This document shows positions 23,401 through 32,540 of a stretch of 64,000 nt of DNA, piece by piece (the stretch's first letter is position 1; the number at the start of each line of letters is the position of its first letter). The stretch comes from Brachycybe producta (Eukaryota; Arthropoda; Diplopoda; Playtdesmida; Andrognathidae): positions 5,781,984 through 5,845,983 of the forward strand of contig JAUPFP010000006.1 of NCBI GenBank assembly GCA_036925085.1. Reading direction: 5' to 3'. The notes under the pieces were generated by a model. It saw only the letters and a program-made list of their open reading frames with translations. It made no database searches and had not been told where the DNA came from. A program made the translations under genes and the position numbers.

Positions 23401-26400
23401 GATTTTTTCGTTATTTTTTTTCACTTTTATTAATACTTTTCAAGTGATTATTCTTTACTGTGTCTTTGCGTTTTGTTAATTGTGTTGTTTGTGTTGCTCG
23501 TCTTTTAAGGTAAACTAACCTAACTATCAAGTAACAAATTGTTACGGATGCATTACTAAAACGTGTATTAATCAAATAATCTTTGCTTGCCTTTGTGAAG
23601 CTGTTTTGTCTCTCGAGGGGTCTTTTAGCTGTGGGTTTTACTCGCTAACATCATGGGCTGCACCGTGTGCAAACTGAAATTGATGTCCCAAGAATGTTTT
23701 TATTTGACGTTCAGTGCGTAAATGAAACATTTTTAGGCCTCAACATATGATTTCTACACAAAGTTCACTTTCCTTATCTCTTTGACTTACCAATCGGTTT
23801 TAACGATTATGTCGCATCTCGGCAAGAAGAGTGACTCAACTAAAAAAACACGTTTTTAGGAAAATGAGTTTTATGTTGTATTTTTTCTCGCTCTGTCTTT
23901 TGTAGGGGAGCCAAATAAATGGATATTGTTAAAAAGCTCAGCAAAGTAAGCCATGAATCTTCTCTTAACTTTAAAAACGTTTTTCCAAAAATGTTGTTTT
24001 TTTGATTTGTGCTGCAACTCTTCTTGTCGAGGTGCAATGTTCGAAGACATTGATACTGTCCTTGTGCGTGTGTACATTCAACCGTCGATAGAGTCGATTT
24101 GTTAAGGAAAGTGTTTCAAGTGTTTAACTATACAGTAAGTCTTGCAAGAATTGAAAATTTTAGGATGGGACGTCAAAATTCATATTCACCAATTACAATA
24201 AAGAGTGCTTTTTTCGACTACGTTGGTCATTCTTGCTATCGACGCTAGACCAGTTTTCAGAAAATACAAATCAGAATATAGAAGGCATCTTAATATTCTC
24301 ATTTCTTGCAAAACTAATAGCTGTTATTTGTTGGTCAACATTGTTTTTATATTGTCGAATATAACCCACAGCTTTCTGATTGGTTAGTAGCAAATTCTAA
24401 TATCATAAATGAAGGCATTGAGAATGATGATTATGGGTTGGCCTATTGATACACGTTTTTTTCGTGATTCCTTAAGTTTGTTGCTTGTTTTTTTGTGCAT
24501 CATTTGACTGTCTTCTTTGCTGTTATTAGTCTTGGATGTAGTTAGTTTTGTCAAAAATATCGGTTACAATAGATTCGTGTAATCGGCTGCTTGTTTTGGT
24601 CTTTTGTGTTTCTACTTTCCTTTTCAGTCAGAATTTTTTGCATGATAAGATGTTGCGTGTCGTGTGTCTAGGTTAGTTGACGTTTTTTTGTTGGAGTATT
24701 GGCGTCTCATAACTTAGAAAGAACTCCTTAACGTTATGTAGATACCTAAGTAAAAACGTATTTTTACGTTTGTTAACCCGACATGATTATTTTTTTCTAA
24801 ATGTGGTGCAGGCAGCAAACTTAAGGAAATTTGAGCTTTATTGGCTTAATTATTAGTTTAACAAACAGCGCGATTTTGTTGTTCACATGTAAAATGTGAG
24901 TTTGCGGCAAGTTTATTTGTGAGGCAAAATTCTGATTTGGTTGCTTGTTTTTAGTGACGTGACGAAAGTAACGGTCAATTGGTCGTTACTTTCGTCACTC
25001 ACTATTTTTTAACTTTTTTTAAGATTCGCTTTGAATTGGGAAAAGGCTTTGTTCAGAAGTTATTTTGCTCGAATGTCAAAATTATTATTCAGTTCGGTCA
25101 TTAACCTGTCGTAAGCTTAATGGAGAGACGATTCCCTTATACACACCAATTTTTCAGGTAGCCAATTTTTCAAGGTAGCCGACATTAATGAAAAGTCGCG
25201 TTTTGCTTTTTATCCTGATAAATTGATTCAGCTACAGTATGTAGGCCTATGTAGCAGGTTGCGCAGCGATAGTCGCCTTTAAGCGTGGAATTTATTTCTT
25301 AAAGTGGCTTTGTGCATACTTATTTTGTTTACTTTTCTCCCGCCGGCAATATGTTTATTTTTCATATTCAAAGTTGGCCAATATTAAGTTTTCAAAGTGC
25401 AATGTGCACCTTAAATATATGCACATTGAGTTACATAATGACAAAAAATTGGTAAGTGTGCTTCTATTTTTAAAAACAATTTCTAACTAAACATTTTCTA
25501 ACTCTTATGTTAAACTCCATTGAGACGCGCTCATAAGCAAAAAAAAGCCATTAAAAGGCTCGTAGAATTTTCTATACCTAAAAATAATTTTAAAAAACTA
25601 CAACTAAACCACAGTGAAGCCAACACATTGGCGCACGTGCTGATTTTTCCTGGTTGTTGTAAATTATTTTTACGAGCATTTTAATGGGTGTTTTTTTTTG
25701 CTTATGGCGTTTAAGATAAGAGTTAGAAATTCGCGATTTTGAAATAGTTTTTAAAAATATAAAAGCACTTACCATTTTTTTTTTCATTCTATCGCTCGAT
25801 CAGCATATATTTGAAAAATTAAAATTGAACAACTTTAAATATGAAAAAATAAACATATTGCTGCGACTGTGTATTTTAAAAATTCACTTTTCTTCTTTAA
25901 CAAATCAAAATCACAAACTCAATAGAACAAAATCAATAGAAAAAAACGATGCTAGCGCTCTTTGCGGAGATTTTTCGATGTAGATTTGTGATGTAGCCTC
26001 ATTTTAGTAAAAATAATTTGTTTTCAAAGTTTGCATGTTGGCTGCAATGGAAAGGTTTTGAGCAAAAGTTGTTTTAATGCATGCTTCTATTGTGTGAGGT
26101 ATTTTGTAGTGTTTTGTTTTCCTGTTATGTGTTGCACTAGCAATGCTGTGTTGTTTGTTTAAGAGTCTGACTAACTTAACTAATATTGCATGCACATGTA
26201 TGTGGTTAGTAATTTCAATGATAGAAAATGGTTATAGTGAAAGTTTTTTATTATTATTATTATTCTAATTGAAGTATGCATATGATGTACAAGAAATATG
26301 AAATTTGTAAATACTGATTAGAACAATTATTCGGTCATTTTGTAACGAATGAAATGGTGGGCTTTTGAACACTTGTGGGCGGTTCCACAAGGTTGTGTAC

Positions 26401-29400
26401 GTTGTCTTTCCAGAATCTGTTAGGCTCGAGTTACAAACTTACATCTTAAGTTAGGCATGAACGAACGTCAATACAGAATAGTGACGTCAAAATGCCATCA
26501 TATTTTTACTTTGTAGAAAAAAGTTTGAAAGTGGTGTGCATTGCTCAGAATGTAAGGTTAGTAAGTGTTAGTTGTGAATTAGTGTAGTAAGTCCACAGAA
26601 TTTAATAGATTAAACCAAGTAGACCTGGTCATTGATGGTGAAACAGACACTCAAACATCTGACGGTTGAAGGACTAAGAATATAACGTCAGTTAAGAACT
26701 GATACACAAGAGGAACAAGAAACGTTTTAGTGCAAATTTAAGGTTGTTCTACGCAGTTTTTTGTTAATTATTTGGACTTTTTTTTAGCCATATATTGAAC
26801 ATAATTATGTTACGTATGTGACATCACAATTTTTTTTTTCAGGAAAATTCTTGTGAAATCACATTAAAAGGATTTCAAACTCTTTCTATCAGATGTCTCT
26901 TCCAGTCAGTATCTTTTAAAATAAATTTTTGTTACGCGATGTTTTCAGATGTTTTTGCACTTATTTTTTCTGATTTTTTTTATGCCAAAACCTGAAAAGC
27001 ACCAAAAATGTTAGTTACGTGGTATCACTTCTTAACCGTCGAGAATATTTAATTATAACAGAGCAGTGTTGACTTCATTGCAATGTCCAAAGAAGAATAG
27101 TGTGACAGGTTTCCTTACTCAGGTATGTTTATTATGACAGGGCTGTCCCATCCACACATGTAAAAATGTTCAATAAGTGTGGTAAAATATTAGTCCCTTT
27201 TACAATTACAATTACAAAAAAAAAACTCTGCAAGCAGCAGGTTGGCCTATGGCAGAGAGATCTTTAGATCCAAGTGCTGCAAGATGCATTGTCAATATAT
27301 AATTACAAAAAATAAGCTGCATTGTAAATTAAAAAAATATAAATGCAGGCATTAAAATTTAAACCCACAATTCATTAATAACATCCTCAATAGCCTTTTT
27401 AGGAAGAGCATTCCCTTGTCGTATAACCCTCATGAAAAAAGACCAATAATAAGAGTTAGTCTTTGCAAAAATCTCTAATTTTGTCTTGAGTGGGGTCACC
27501 CCTTTCCACATACAATGCTTTACATATATCACTAGACTGGGGTTTAGGACATTGACCACGTACACTTTTCTTAAACATACATGAAATAATTTCTGATCTA
27601 TACGTTATTGTCACATATGAAAGTTGTTCTAGTATGTGTCAACATATAAGTTGGCAAATTATTATAATATACTAGTGGGGTAACCTGTTATAAATGATGG
27701 GAGCCAAATTCACAGGCAATTGTGCCCAGCATTAGAATTTCTTTTCCTCCGCCCTTTTATGACGTCAGACCAAGTTTGTTACAAACAACTTAGAAATTGA
27801 TGACGTTCAAAAAAGGGCTGAGCAAAAGAAATTCTAATGCTGGGCACAATTGCCTGTGATAAACTGTAGTTTAATTTTGCTACTATTATCCCCTCCCCTT
27901 TTTTATATTTGAAAGAGAAAATGAGCTTTTCATTTTTTTCTGGTGTGCGCATGCGCGTCGTTTGTTCCTTTTTTACTCCTTTCATTTCAATTTCAGTCAC
28001 CCCTCCCACTTTTTCTTCCTCCACGTTTCTCTCCCCCCCCCCTTCTACACTTTCCAACCTTTTCCCCTATCCAATGTAATATCATGGGGTTCTTGGATGG
28101 TGAGTGTGCAACATATAGTTAACCTTGAGAGAAAAAAAGCGGTTCATTTATTCATTTAAATTTATATAAATTCCGACGTGCTTCAAGGTTTTTGTCCTTA
28201 ATTGTTTGTACAGCGTTAGGTCACAGATACCCACACACACGCACAGACGGGGCTTAATATTATATAGGTCTGTGAGTGTGGGGGTTAACGCTGTACAATT
28301 TATATAAATTTAAATGAATAAATGAACCGCTTTTTTCTCAAGGTCAACTATATGTTGCACACTCACCATCCAAGAACCCCATGATATTAAATTGGAGAGG
28401 GGAAAAAGGTTGGAAAGTGTAGAAGGGGGAGAGAGAGAGAGAGAAACGTGGAGGGGTAAAAAGTGGGAAGGGGTGACTGAAATTGAAATGAAAGGAGTAA
28501 AAAAAAAGAAACAAACGACGCGCATGCGCACACCAGAGAAAATGAAACGCTCATTTTCTCTTTCAAATATAAAAAGGGGAGGGGGTAATAGTAGCAAAAT
28601 TAAACTAGAATTTATCACAGGCAATTGTGCCCAGCATTAGAATTTTTTTGCTCCGCCCTTTTATGAACGTCATCAATTTCTAATTGGTTTGTTACTTGGT
28701 CTGATGTCATAAAAGAGCGGAGGAAAAGAGATTCTAATGCTGGGCACAATTGCCTGTGAATTTTGCTCCCGTCATTTATGACGGGTTACCCCCCTAGTAT
28801 ATATAATACATTGATAGACAACGTATGTCTTTCTTATTTCTATATTTACTTCTATGTACATAGTCTCAAACATATCTATTTGTTCTGCTGCTTGTATAGT
28901 GTTGCCTTTTTTTTTTGCTTATAACTGGTATTACGCTTGCCATAACGCTTGCTTATGAATGTAGTGATTGGGAATGATTTTTGTAACGTTTTGCATTACT
29001 CGTGAATCTGTATTGTCTTGCCATCTTAGCATCATGGCTTAAGCATTGCGCGTTTGCTAGCGCGATGCAGTATCCCTGCTGCCAATTACAAAATTGCAAA
29101 GTTGCATTAGTACAAGCATAGATTGTAGCTATTAATGTGTGTACAAAAGAATGGGAAAGTTGTTCTGCATTTAAAAGCAACTTTTAAGAAGTAATTGAAA
29201 TAATAGCAAATAAATAAGCTAGACATTTTAATGTTCATGTCGCGCAAAATACACGATTACACGAAAAGAGGCCCATAATGAAAACCTATCGAATTATGGG
29301 AAGTTTTCAAACTCGAAACACCAAATCTTTCTTTTCAAGAAAATATTTCACTTGGTCTTTTCTTTATTTGCAACCTGTCGCTAACCTATGTTTATGAGTT

Positions 29401-31020
29401 CGAGCTGCGTTCTCTATCTTGTGGTCAAACACTGGATGATGCCGAACCAACGTGCTTCTTTTAAATTAGTCACAGTTCCAGTTCTATTTAGTTTGCATTG
29501 TTGAAATTGTACACACTTAAGGTGGCCTTATAGATATTTAGTTTTTTTTTCCCCCTGATGGCGCTCCTTCGTGGCTATTATGTTCTATAGGAGAGATCTT
29601 TTTGATCCTTTCCCTAACACGCGGTTTTGAGAAAATTTATATTTTTGAAGCGAACGTCTTTCAGGAGAAACATGCGAACAAAATTCAAAGTGTTTAGGAA
29701 CCGGAGTAGTTGGTGATAATGTTAAGAGTTTTTTCATGGTGATATCTTTCAAAAATAACTTTTTATGACAGTTTTAAAAAGGCGAAAATAGTTATGAAAT
29801 TTCAATAGACAAACCAAAAAAAAAAAAAAAAAAAAACAGGTCATTTTCAAACTAATTTTAAATGTTTATTTATTAAGATATTGCCATGAAAAAACTTTTA
29901 TCATTCTAGTTTTGAAAACAATTTAAATTTTTTTTTGTAAATATCTTGGCATTCTATGTTTGCGCTGTCGAATTTGAGGAGTAGAATAAGATTGTTAGAC
30001 TCAGGGGCATTAAAATTTTTGCATAATTTATAGATTTGTTCATTATATGGCCAATCTATAAATTACTCATGTTTAAAAAATAAAAACTAGAGGTGGGACG
30101 AATCCTAAATTTTCTCGAATCAGAATCCTAAAAGGTTCTCAAATCTCTCGAATCCTTTATATGAAAGTCCTATATTATTCATTAATAAATTGCAATAATC
30201 GCGTTTTTTTTTATTAGTGAACGCTTCTAATGGAGTTAAACCTAAATTTTACCAAAGTTTTTTAAGGTTAGAATTCGAAAGATTCGAAAGACGAAAAAAG
30301 CCGGAAGATTCGAGTTTTTGAACCTGGAATATTTTTCAAGAAGATTCGAGGATTCGAATGTCCCAATTCCTAATATAAAAAAACGCTCTGGTCTTGAACA
30401 TTTGAATTGACGAGTAGATCAAAATTGTGCTTATATTTTTGTGCAACAGTCATGACTATTTTCTTGTGTGCTACTTTCTAGTTTGTTTTGTTTTTATTTT
30501 TAAAATTATAATATTTCGTATTTAATTTTATTTTTATCAACCGCTTTCACATATCCTGCATAACTTTCACTTGTATTATGTTCACTTTGGAATATTATTT
30601 GCTTCTCTTGGTGTTGTTTTATTTTCCACCTTATCTTTTTTTTTGGGATTCTTTTTTTTTTTTCGGGATTCTTTTTTTTTTTTCGGTCTTGCTGTTTCTG
30701 AATTCTTTTTTTTTTTTACCACCTCTGTTCGTCGTGCTGATTTATTGAACTTACAGACATGTACAACAGCAGGAATGTTCTTTGGGTTTTCTTTTCAGGA
30801 TCAGCTATGTTCTTGTGATGATATCTTAAAAGGGCTTCCTGCTCCAAAGAAACTTATTAACACGGTTCTGTTTTTGTTGCGAGGTCCAAACAACATTAAT
30901 TTGAAAGTTCCTTCACGAGAACACCGGTTATCTGAACACGACACTCTCATATCTTGGATGTGTTTGTCTATATTCATTGGCTGCTGTGTACTGCTATACT
31001 TTATGCCAGAAAGTCAGTAA
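11318..31020 (+). CDS. LRCH: Leucine-rich repeat and calponin-homology domain protein (LRCH), membrane-anchored form
   Basis: Sixteen exons are spliced as 11318-11492, 14532-14676, 17063-17192, 17388-17493, 17575-17711, 17809-17936, 18014-18128, 18603-18949, 19315-19533, 20291-20354, 20494-20634, 20710-20980, 22939-23021, 23093-23230, 23314-23391 and 30799-31020. All junctions are GT-AG, phases agree, and 832 codons precede TAA. Domain order is a short N-terminus (MAAAASMYSGRTHSQLTR), about seven LRRs, the LRCH signature GRVHVFKFLDIQA, a low-complexity middle with DSGYSTSDGDKTW, a coiled coil, and a CH domain followed by a C-terminal hydrophobic segment. Known family members are scaffolds linked to actin, septins or membrane trafficking. 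Which vertebrate LRCH1-4 paralogue is closest is unresolved; this may be the single invertebrate gene. A second last exon lies at 37377-37496. Confidence 0.93.
12554..12860. mobile_element. MITE with TTA target duplication (PIF/Harbinger-like)
   Basis: TTA flanks the element at 12551-12553 and 12861-12863. The arms AGGTGGGTAC-ACATCTGA and TGCGAACGGGAACGAGGCA are mirrored at the right end (TGCCTCGTTCCCGTTCGCA, CAGATGTGGTATCCACG). There is no transposase, so it is non-autonomous. TWA target duplication is the hallmark of PIF/Harbinger elements; the class is inferred from that. Confidence 0.75.
12668..12739. repeat. Perfect 34 bp hairpin with GCGA loop inside the MITE
   Basis: Arms 12668-12701 and 12706-12739 are perfectly complementary over 34 bp around the 4-base loop GCGA. 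Each arm contains ACCCGAAGGTCTGTTGATG or its inverse. There is no mismatch, unlike the outer arms of the same element. Confidence 0.95.
13192..14328. mobile_element. Fold-back element family B, full-length copy with nested MITE
   Basis: The outer ends mirror each other: TTAAGAGGCTAC on the left and GATGTAACCTCTTAA on the right. Subterminal blocks GAGCGCTAGCATTGTTTTTC, CCCATAGACCCAATG, ACACAGTCGCAG, GCACCTTAAATATATGCTGA and CTCTTATGTTAAACT are each found inverted in the right half. The centre is near 13970. A 399 bp MITE (13223-13621) interrupts the left arm. There is no coding capacity. It lies in LRCH intron 1. Confidence 0.85.
13223..13621. mobile_element. Nested MITE with TTA target duplication
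   Basis: Perfect terminal inverted repeats of at least 23 bp begin AGGCGGTTGTAGACATTGCG and are flanked by TTA at 13220-13222 and 13622-13624. The subterminal region is CpG-rich (CTCGCGAATCGC and GCGATTCGCGAA-type words). Insertion into the family B element shows it transposed after that element. It is Harbinger-like by target site. Confidence 0.85.
14532..17936 (+). CDS. LRCH: LRCH exons encoding the leucine-rich repeats
   Basis: Exons 14532-14676, 17063-17192, 17388-17493, 17575-17711 and 17809-17936 encode successive LRRs: DLSKNRLCEVPPEVCDYISL, LNLSRNQMTTIPPSVCQLSQ, LIVCHNKLVSLPEEIGQLHK, LDVSSNEISHLPPQIGNVTS, LNLRRNLLVELPL, LDASCNRIVFLPTRL and LHLENNPLSSPPAY. They finish with the LRCH-specific GRVHVFKFLDIQA. 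Three of the introns here are 77-97 bp. Exon boundaries fall within repeats and are in different phases. Confidence 0.92.
15602..16005 (+). mobile_element. Inverted-repeat element family E, copy 1
   Basis: It starts AGAGGCGGGACGAATCCTAA and ends GAATGGCCCATCCCTA. Both ends are filled with repeats of the word TCGAATC or its inverse (CTCGAATACGAATCC, TTCGAATCTCGAATC). Further copies lie at 30089-30375 and, inverted, at 31490-31888. The shared interior includes GATCCGGGTACCACCGAAAT. No coding region is seen. Confidence 0.75.
16060..16285. other. GC-richer island in LRCH intron 2, unassigned
   Basis: This ~220 bp block is clearly richer in G+C than its surroundings (GCACCGGCGCCTGGAAGGAC, GCCACCCGGGCCAGTACGTC). 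It is open in several frames on both strands without a family match. It could be a SINE or another inserted repeat, or an unrecognised exon. I see no splice or promoter pattern that decides. Confidence 0.3.
17262..17335. repeat. Fold-back family B terminal remnant in LRCH intron 3
   Basis: About 70 bp resemble the family B right end: GAAACGATGCTCTTTGTGGA, GATTTTTCGAAGTAATTTTG and CGATGTAGC. It lies in the 195 bp intron between exons 17192 and 17388. Confidence 0.6.
18014..20980 (+). CDS. LRCH: LRCH middle exons: Ser/Pro-rich linker and coiled coil
   Basis: Exons 18014-18128, 18603-18949, 19315-19533, 20291-20354, 20494-20634 and 20710-20980 make up the divergent central part. The first carries IDSGYSTSDGDKTWF, matching the conserved DSG-SGDK-W motif of vertebrate LRCH. 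Exon 20494-20634 encodes a Gln/Glu/Lys-rich helix (RQQDQLQKQQQFEIQMSQL and EEKRKQKFIQKEAVLSYVK), clearly the family's coiled coil. Exon 20710-20980 is Ser/Pro-rich (SPKSSTPSPSPCPLPISPSS), consistent with a disordered, phosphorylatable linker. Confidence 0.88.
18129..18602. other. LRCH intron 7
   Basis: This intron of 474 bp contains no recognisable repeat or exon. The stretch 18290-18520 is less AT-rich than usual (GGTGGAGGCTACCCTTTGCA, TGGGTTTCAGCCCTACAATA) and might be an old inserted element; nothing more can be said. Confidence 0.3.
19534..20290. other. LRCH intron 9
   Basis: This intron of 757 bp contains no exon-like frame and no repeat that I recognise elsewhere in the window. Its T-rich right end, TTTTTAATTTTTAG, is the acceptor for exon 20291. 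Confidence 0.5.
21324..21430 (+). CDS. Possible LRCH cassette or truncating exon (uncertain)
   Basis: A good acceptor (CCCACAAGCAG) at 21323 opens a frame in the phase expected after exon 20980: AVRVGSLLDKLGRLFYYKEN and ERQSPKKKTLRAVRL, then a stop. It crosses a run of 11 A at 21397-21407. With one A fewer, the frame would continue through VPYDSEELKHKRKKSG. It could be an alternative exon, a 3'-truncated isoform, or chance. The main transcript joins 20980 directly to 22939 in matching phase. Confidence 0.25.
21750..22200. repeat. Inverted-repeat element family F
   Basis: The left end (CGCTCGTATATAGGGTCTAT, GATATAAGGGCGCTGACATA, TTAGCGTTTTCGAAAAAATG) is mirrored at the right (CATTTTTCGC-type sequence, GATGTCAGCGCCCCTGTATA, GCGCGTATATAGCCCTATAC). 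The interior also folds back around GGTATGTCAGGAT and its inverse. A relative covering one end lies at about 15380-15480. It sits in LRCH intron 12. Confidence 0.7.
22466..22745. mobile_element. MITE with ~60 bp terminal inverted repeats
   Basis: The left arm TAGGGCTTGGATTTTTATGC, AATTATCACGCAAACG, TTTCTCAATTTGTGGTCC is mirrored by GGACCACAGATTGAGAAA, CATTTGCTTGATAATT, GCATGAAAATCCAAGCCCTA with few mismatches. The element is about 280 bp, non-coding, in LRCH intron 12. Confidence 0.8.
22939..23391 (+). CDS. LRCH: LRCH exons encoding most of the calponin-homology domain
   Basis: Exon 22939-23021 encodes RPSYTMHRFSEKIREEKEQ and ESLRR, the helix just before the CH domain. Exon 23093-23230 encodes AIEARLKVSLPENLSSALTD, GVVLCHLANHVQPRSVASIH and VPSPAV. 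Exon 23314-23391 encodes PKLTVAKCRRNVENFLEACR and RIGVPK. The match to vertebrate LRCH CH domains is very strong. The domain is incomplete at 23391 and needs one of two downstream last exons. Confidence 0.95.
23812..24042. repeat. Inverted-repeat element, family A, copy 4
   Basis: The termini ATGTCGCATCTCGGCAAGAA and TTCTTGTCGAGGTGCAATG are inverted copies. The interior CTCAGCAAAGTAAGCCATGA and ATCTTCTCTTAACTTTAAA is shared with copies at 4890 and 39152. It lies in the long LRCH intron. Confidence 0.75.
24959..24998. repeat. Perfect 15 bp inverted repeat
   Basis: GTGACGAAAGTAACG at 24959-24973 and its exact reverse complement at 24984-24998 flank a 10-base centre. It is isolated in intron sequence; function unknown. 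Confidence 0.85.
25320..25995. mobile_element. Fold-back element family B, copy without left terminus
   Basis: It shares GGCAATATGTTTATTTTTCA, AAGTTTTCAAAGTGCAATGT and GCACCTTAAATATATGC on the left. Their inverses and the terminus (AGCGCTCTTTGCGGAGATTT, TGTGATGTAGCCTCATTT) are on the right. The fold-back centre is near 25600. It lies in the long LRCH intron. Confidence 0.75.
27220..27590 (-). mobile_element. Non-LTR retrotransposon 3' end, copy 2
   Basis: The minus strand reads SYYWSFFMRVIRQGNALPKK then AIEDVINELWV and a stop, homologous to the tail at 2935-3265 ([15 protein letters not shown]). Plus-strand words CCTATGGCAGAG, AAAGACCAATAATA, CACTAGACTGGGGTTTAGGAC or close variants are also shared. 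It is 5'-truncated with no intact polymerase. Confidence 0.75.
27671..28798. mobile_element. 1.13 kb fold-back element with nested palindromic ends
   Basis: The outer ends ACTAGTGGGGTAACCTGTTA and TGACGGGTTACCCCCCTAGT are inverted copies, apparently flanked by TA. The two halves (about 27671-28185 and 28290-28798) are near-complete inverted copies around a centre with CACACACACGCACAGAC. Each half also carries its own smaller palindrome at the outer end, defined by CACAGGCAATTGTGCCCAGC and its inverse. Open frames on both strands, such as 28310-28624, mirror one another and look non-coding. Confidence 0.85.
29640..29960. repeat. Dispersed repeat family C
   Basis: In inverted orientation it contains the segment seen at 5921-6050 and 6463-6545 (GGTGATATCTTTCAAAAATA, TGACAGTTTTAAAAAGGCGA, AAATAGTTATGAAATTTCAA). 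A run of about 20 A interrupts it near 29820. Its class is unknown. Confidence 0.55.
30089..30375 (+). mobile_element. Inverted-repeat element family E, copy 2
   Basis: It starts AGAGGTGGGACGAATCCTAA and ends GATTCGAATGTCCCAATTCC. It is shorter than copy 1 because part of the interior is deleted. It sits about 420 bp before the acceptor of LRCH last exon 1. Confidence 0.7.
30799..31020 (+). CDS. LRCH: LRCH alternative last exon 1: CH domain end plus membrane anchor
   Basis: Acceptor TTTTCTTTTCAG is followed in phase 0 by DQLCSCDDILKGLPAPKKLI, then NTVLFLL, and a hydrophobic segment (LISWMCLSIFIGCCVLLYF) five residues before the stop (MPESQ). DQLCSCDDIL matches the CH end of the vertebrate LRCH1/LRCH4-type tail, which is also followed by a hydrophobic anchor. 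The upstream T-rich open frame from 30571 is intron. A tail-anchored topology is inferred. Confidence 0.9.
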   Translation, partial: DQLCSCDDILKGLPAPKKLINTVLFLLRGPNNINLKVPSREHRLSEHDTLISWMCLSIFIGCCVLLYFMPESQ

Positions 31021-31489
31021 CACTTTGGTTTATTTTTGTTATTGTGGAAGTTGTTGGTGCTTGAGATGAATTTTAGGCCTATTATTATTGCATTGAATTT
31101 TTTTCTTTCTAAGGATTTGTTCATCTCATGGGTAAAAAAGTTAATATTTTCCTACATCATGATTCTTAAAATCAAAGTGATTTAGATTAGGTTGGATTTC
31201 GTGTGTGTGCGGAAAATGTAAAAATATTTCATCTCCAACTTGAAGTGGTTGACATTTTACAAACCTGCTGAAAGTAGAGAGTTCAGTAACGAACGCTAAA
31301 GTGGTGGTTTTTGTTTTTCAGCGCTTTCAAAATGAAGAGCGCAGGGGGAAAAAAGATGAGGGTCAATTCTTTTATTCTTAAAAAAAAAAACGTTATTTGT
31401 TGCGAAATTGTTGAAAGTTCCAATTGTACTTCACAAAACTAGAGAAAAACGATTAGGTTCTAGGCAGCAAGCATTATTATTTTCAGTTG

Positions 31490-31888
31490 GGATGGGGACA
31501 TTTGAATCCCGCGAATCTTGAAAAATTATTCGAGATTCAAAAACTCGAATCTTCGCGCTTTTTTCGTCTTTCGAATCTTTCGAATCCTAAGTTCCTAACC
31601 TAAAAAACAACTATTAAAAACTTTGGTAAAATTAGTTTTAACTCTCTTGACGTCCAATAGAAGCCTTCACTAACAAATAAAAACAGCGATTGTTGCAATT
31701 TCGGTGGTGGTACCCGGATCACAAATATAGCCTTGTGAGTGCCACACTGTTTTTTTTACTATTAATAATTTAATATTTAATATTATTTCATTTATTTGTA
31801 TCTTATTAATCAATAATATAGGATTCTTATTTGAAGGATTCGAGAGATTCGAGGACCTTTTAGGATTCGGATTCGCCCCACCTCTAAT
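31490..31888 (-). mobile_element. Inverted-repeat element family E, copy 3 (inverted)
   Basis: Read on the minus strand it begins AGAGGTGGGGCGAATCCGAA and matches copy 1 over its whole length, including the interior with GGTACCCGGATC on the plus strand. Its start lies about 470 bp after the stop of last exon 1. The 31670-31903 minus-strand open frame is inside it and not a gene. Confidence 0.7.
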
Positions 31889-32343
31889 TTTCATTGTTCC
31901 CATTGGAGTATATGAAGTTCATATGTATATGAAGCTTTTTTTTTTAAAAAAAAAGTGCTTAACATTATCCAGCTAGTTTTTATTTTACGTTGGTGTAAAA
32001 CTTTTAAGATGGTTATTTTTTTTTAAATTCATTTTTGCATCATCTGTTTTTAAACGAGTTTCATAAGTAATTTATAAGATAAACCGTATGCAAATAGGAA
32101 GTTTTTTCTTCGTGCTATTGATATTGCAATTTGTGTGATATATATTTTGTAGTGAGAGATAAAATTGTGTTCTCATGATGGTACGAAAAGCATTTTTATA
32201 CTCGGTATTCTAAAATGTTGCTGAAAACAATGCAAATCTTATACAAAGCGAAGCTTAAAATTCTCCATAAACTCGCTGTATGACATTTTTTTAATTATCA
32301 AAAGTCATGTTTTAAGCTTTGCTTCATTTTAAGAAACGTTTTG

Positions 32344-32540
32344 GGCTAGGTTTATACTCCAAACTTTGCTAAGATTCGTAAGCTTTTTGAAGCTTCTAAT
32401 GATTAGCTCCCGAAAGCTTAACTTGTTCATACAAACACGTGGTTTTGCAAGCTTCTCACGATATTTTCTAACCTTTAGCTAGCTTTGTGAAGCTTCGCAG
32501 ATTGCTTTGCCGCTTAGCTAGGGAGTATAAACCAAGTCTT
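32344..32540. mobile_element. MITE of about 200 bp
   Basis: The left end GGCTAGGTTTATACTCCAAA is mirrored by the right end GGGAGTATAAACCAAGTC. The interior has repeated AAGCTT words (GTAAGCTTTTTGAAGCTTCT, GTGAAGCTTCGCAG). It is non-coding. Confidence 0.65.

Larger units (their letters stand above)
23392..30798. other. Long LRCH intron before alternative last exon 1
   Basis: This 7.4 kb intron has no further coding exon. It contains a family A element (23812-24042), a small perfect hairpin (24959-24998), a family B element (25320-25995), a LINE tail (27220-27590), the 1.13 kb fold-back element (27671-28798), a family C segment (29640-29960) and a family E element (30089-30375). The rest is AT-rich and featureless to my reading. 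Confidence 0.6.

Noticed and set aside
27779-28640. Open frames on both strands in the fold-back element (27779-28057 minus, 28310-28624 minus, 28392-28640 plus)
   Set aside because: They are mirror copies of each other produced by the inverted halves. The sequence is CT- or GA-rich low complexity with no domain.
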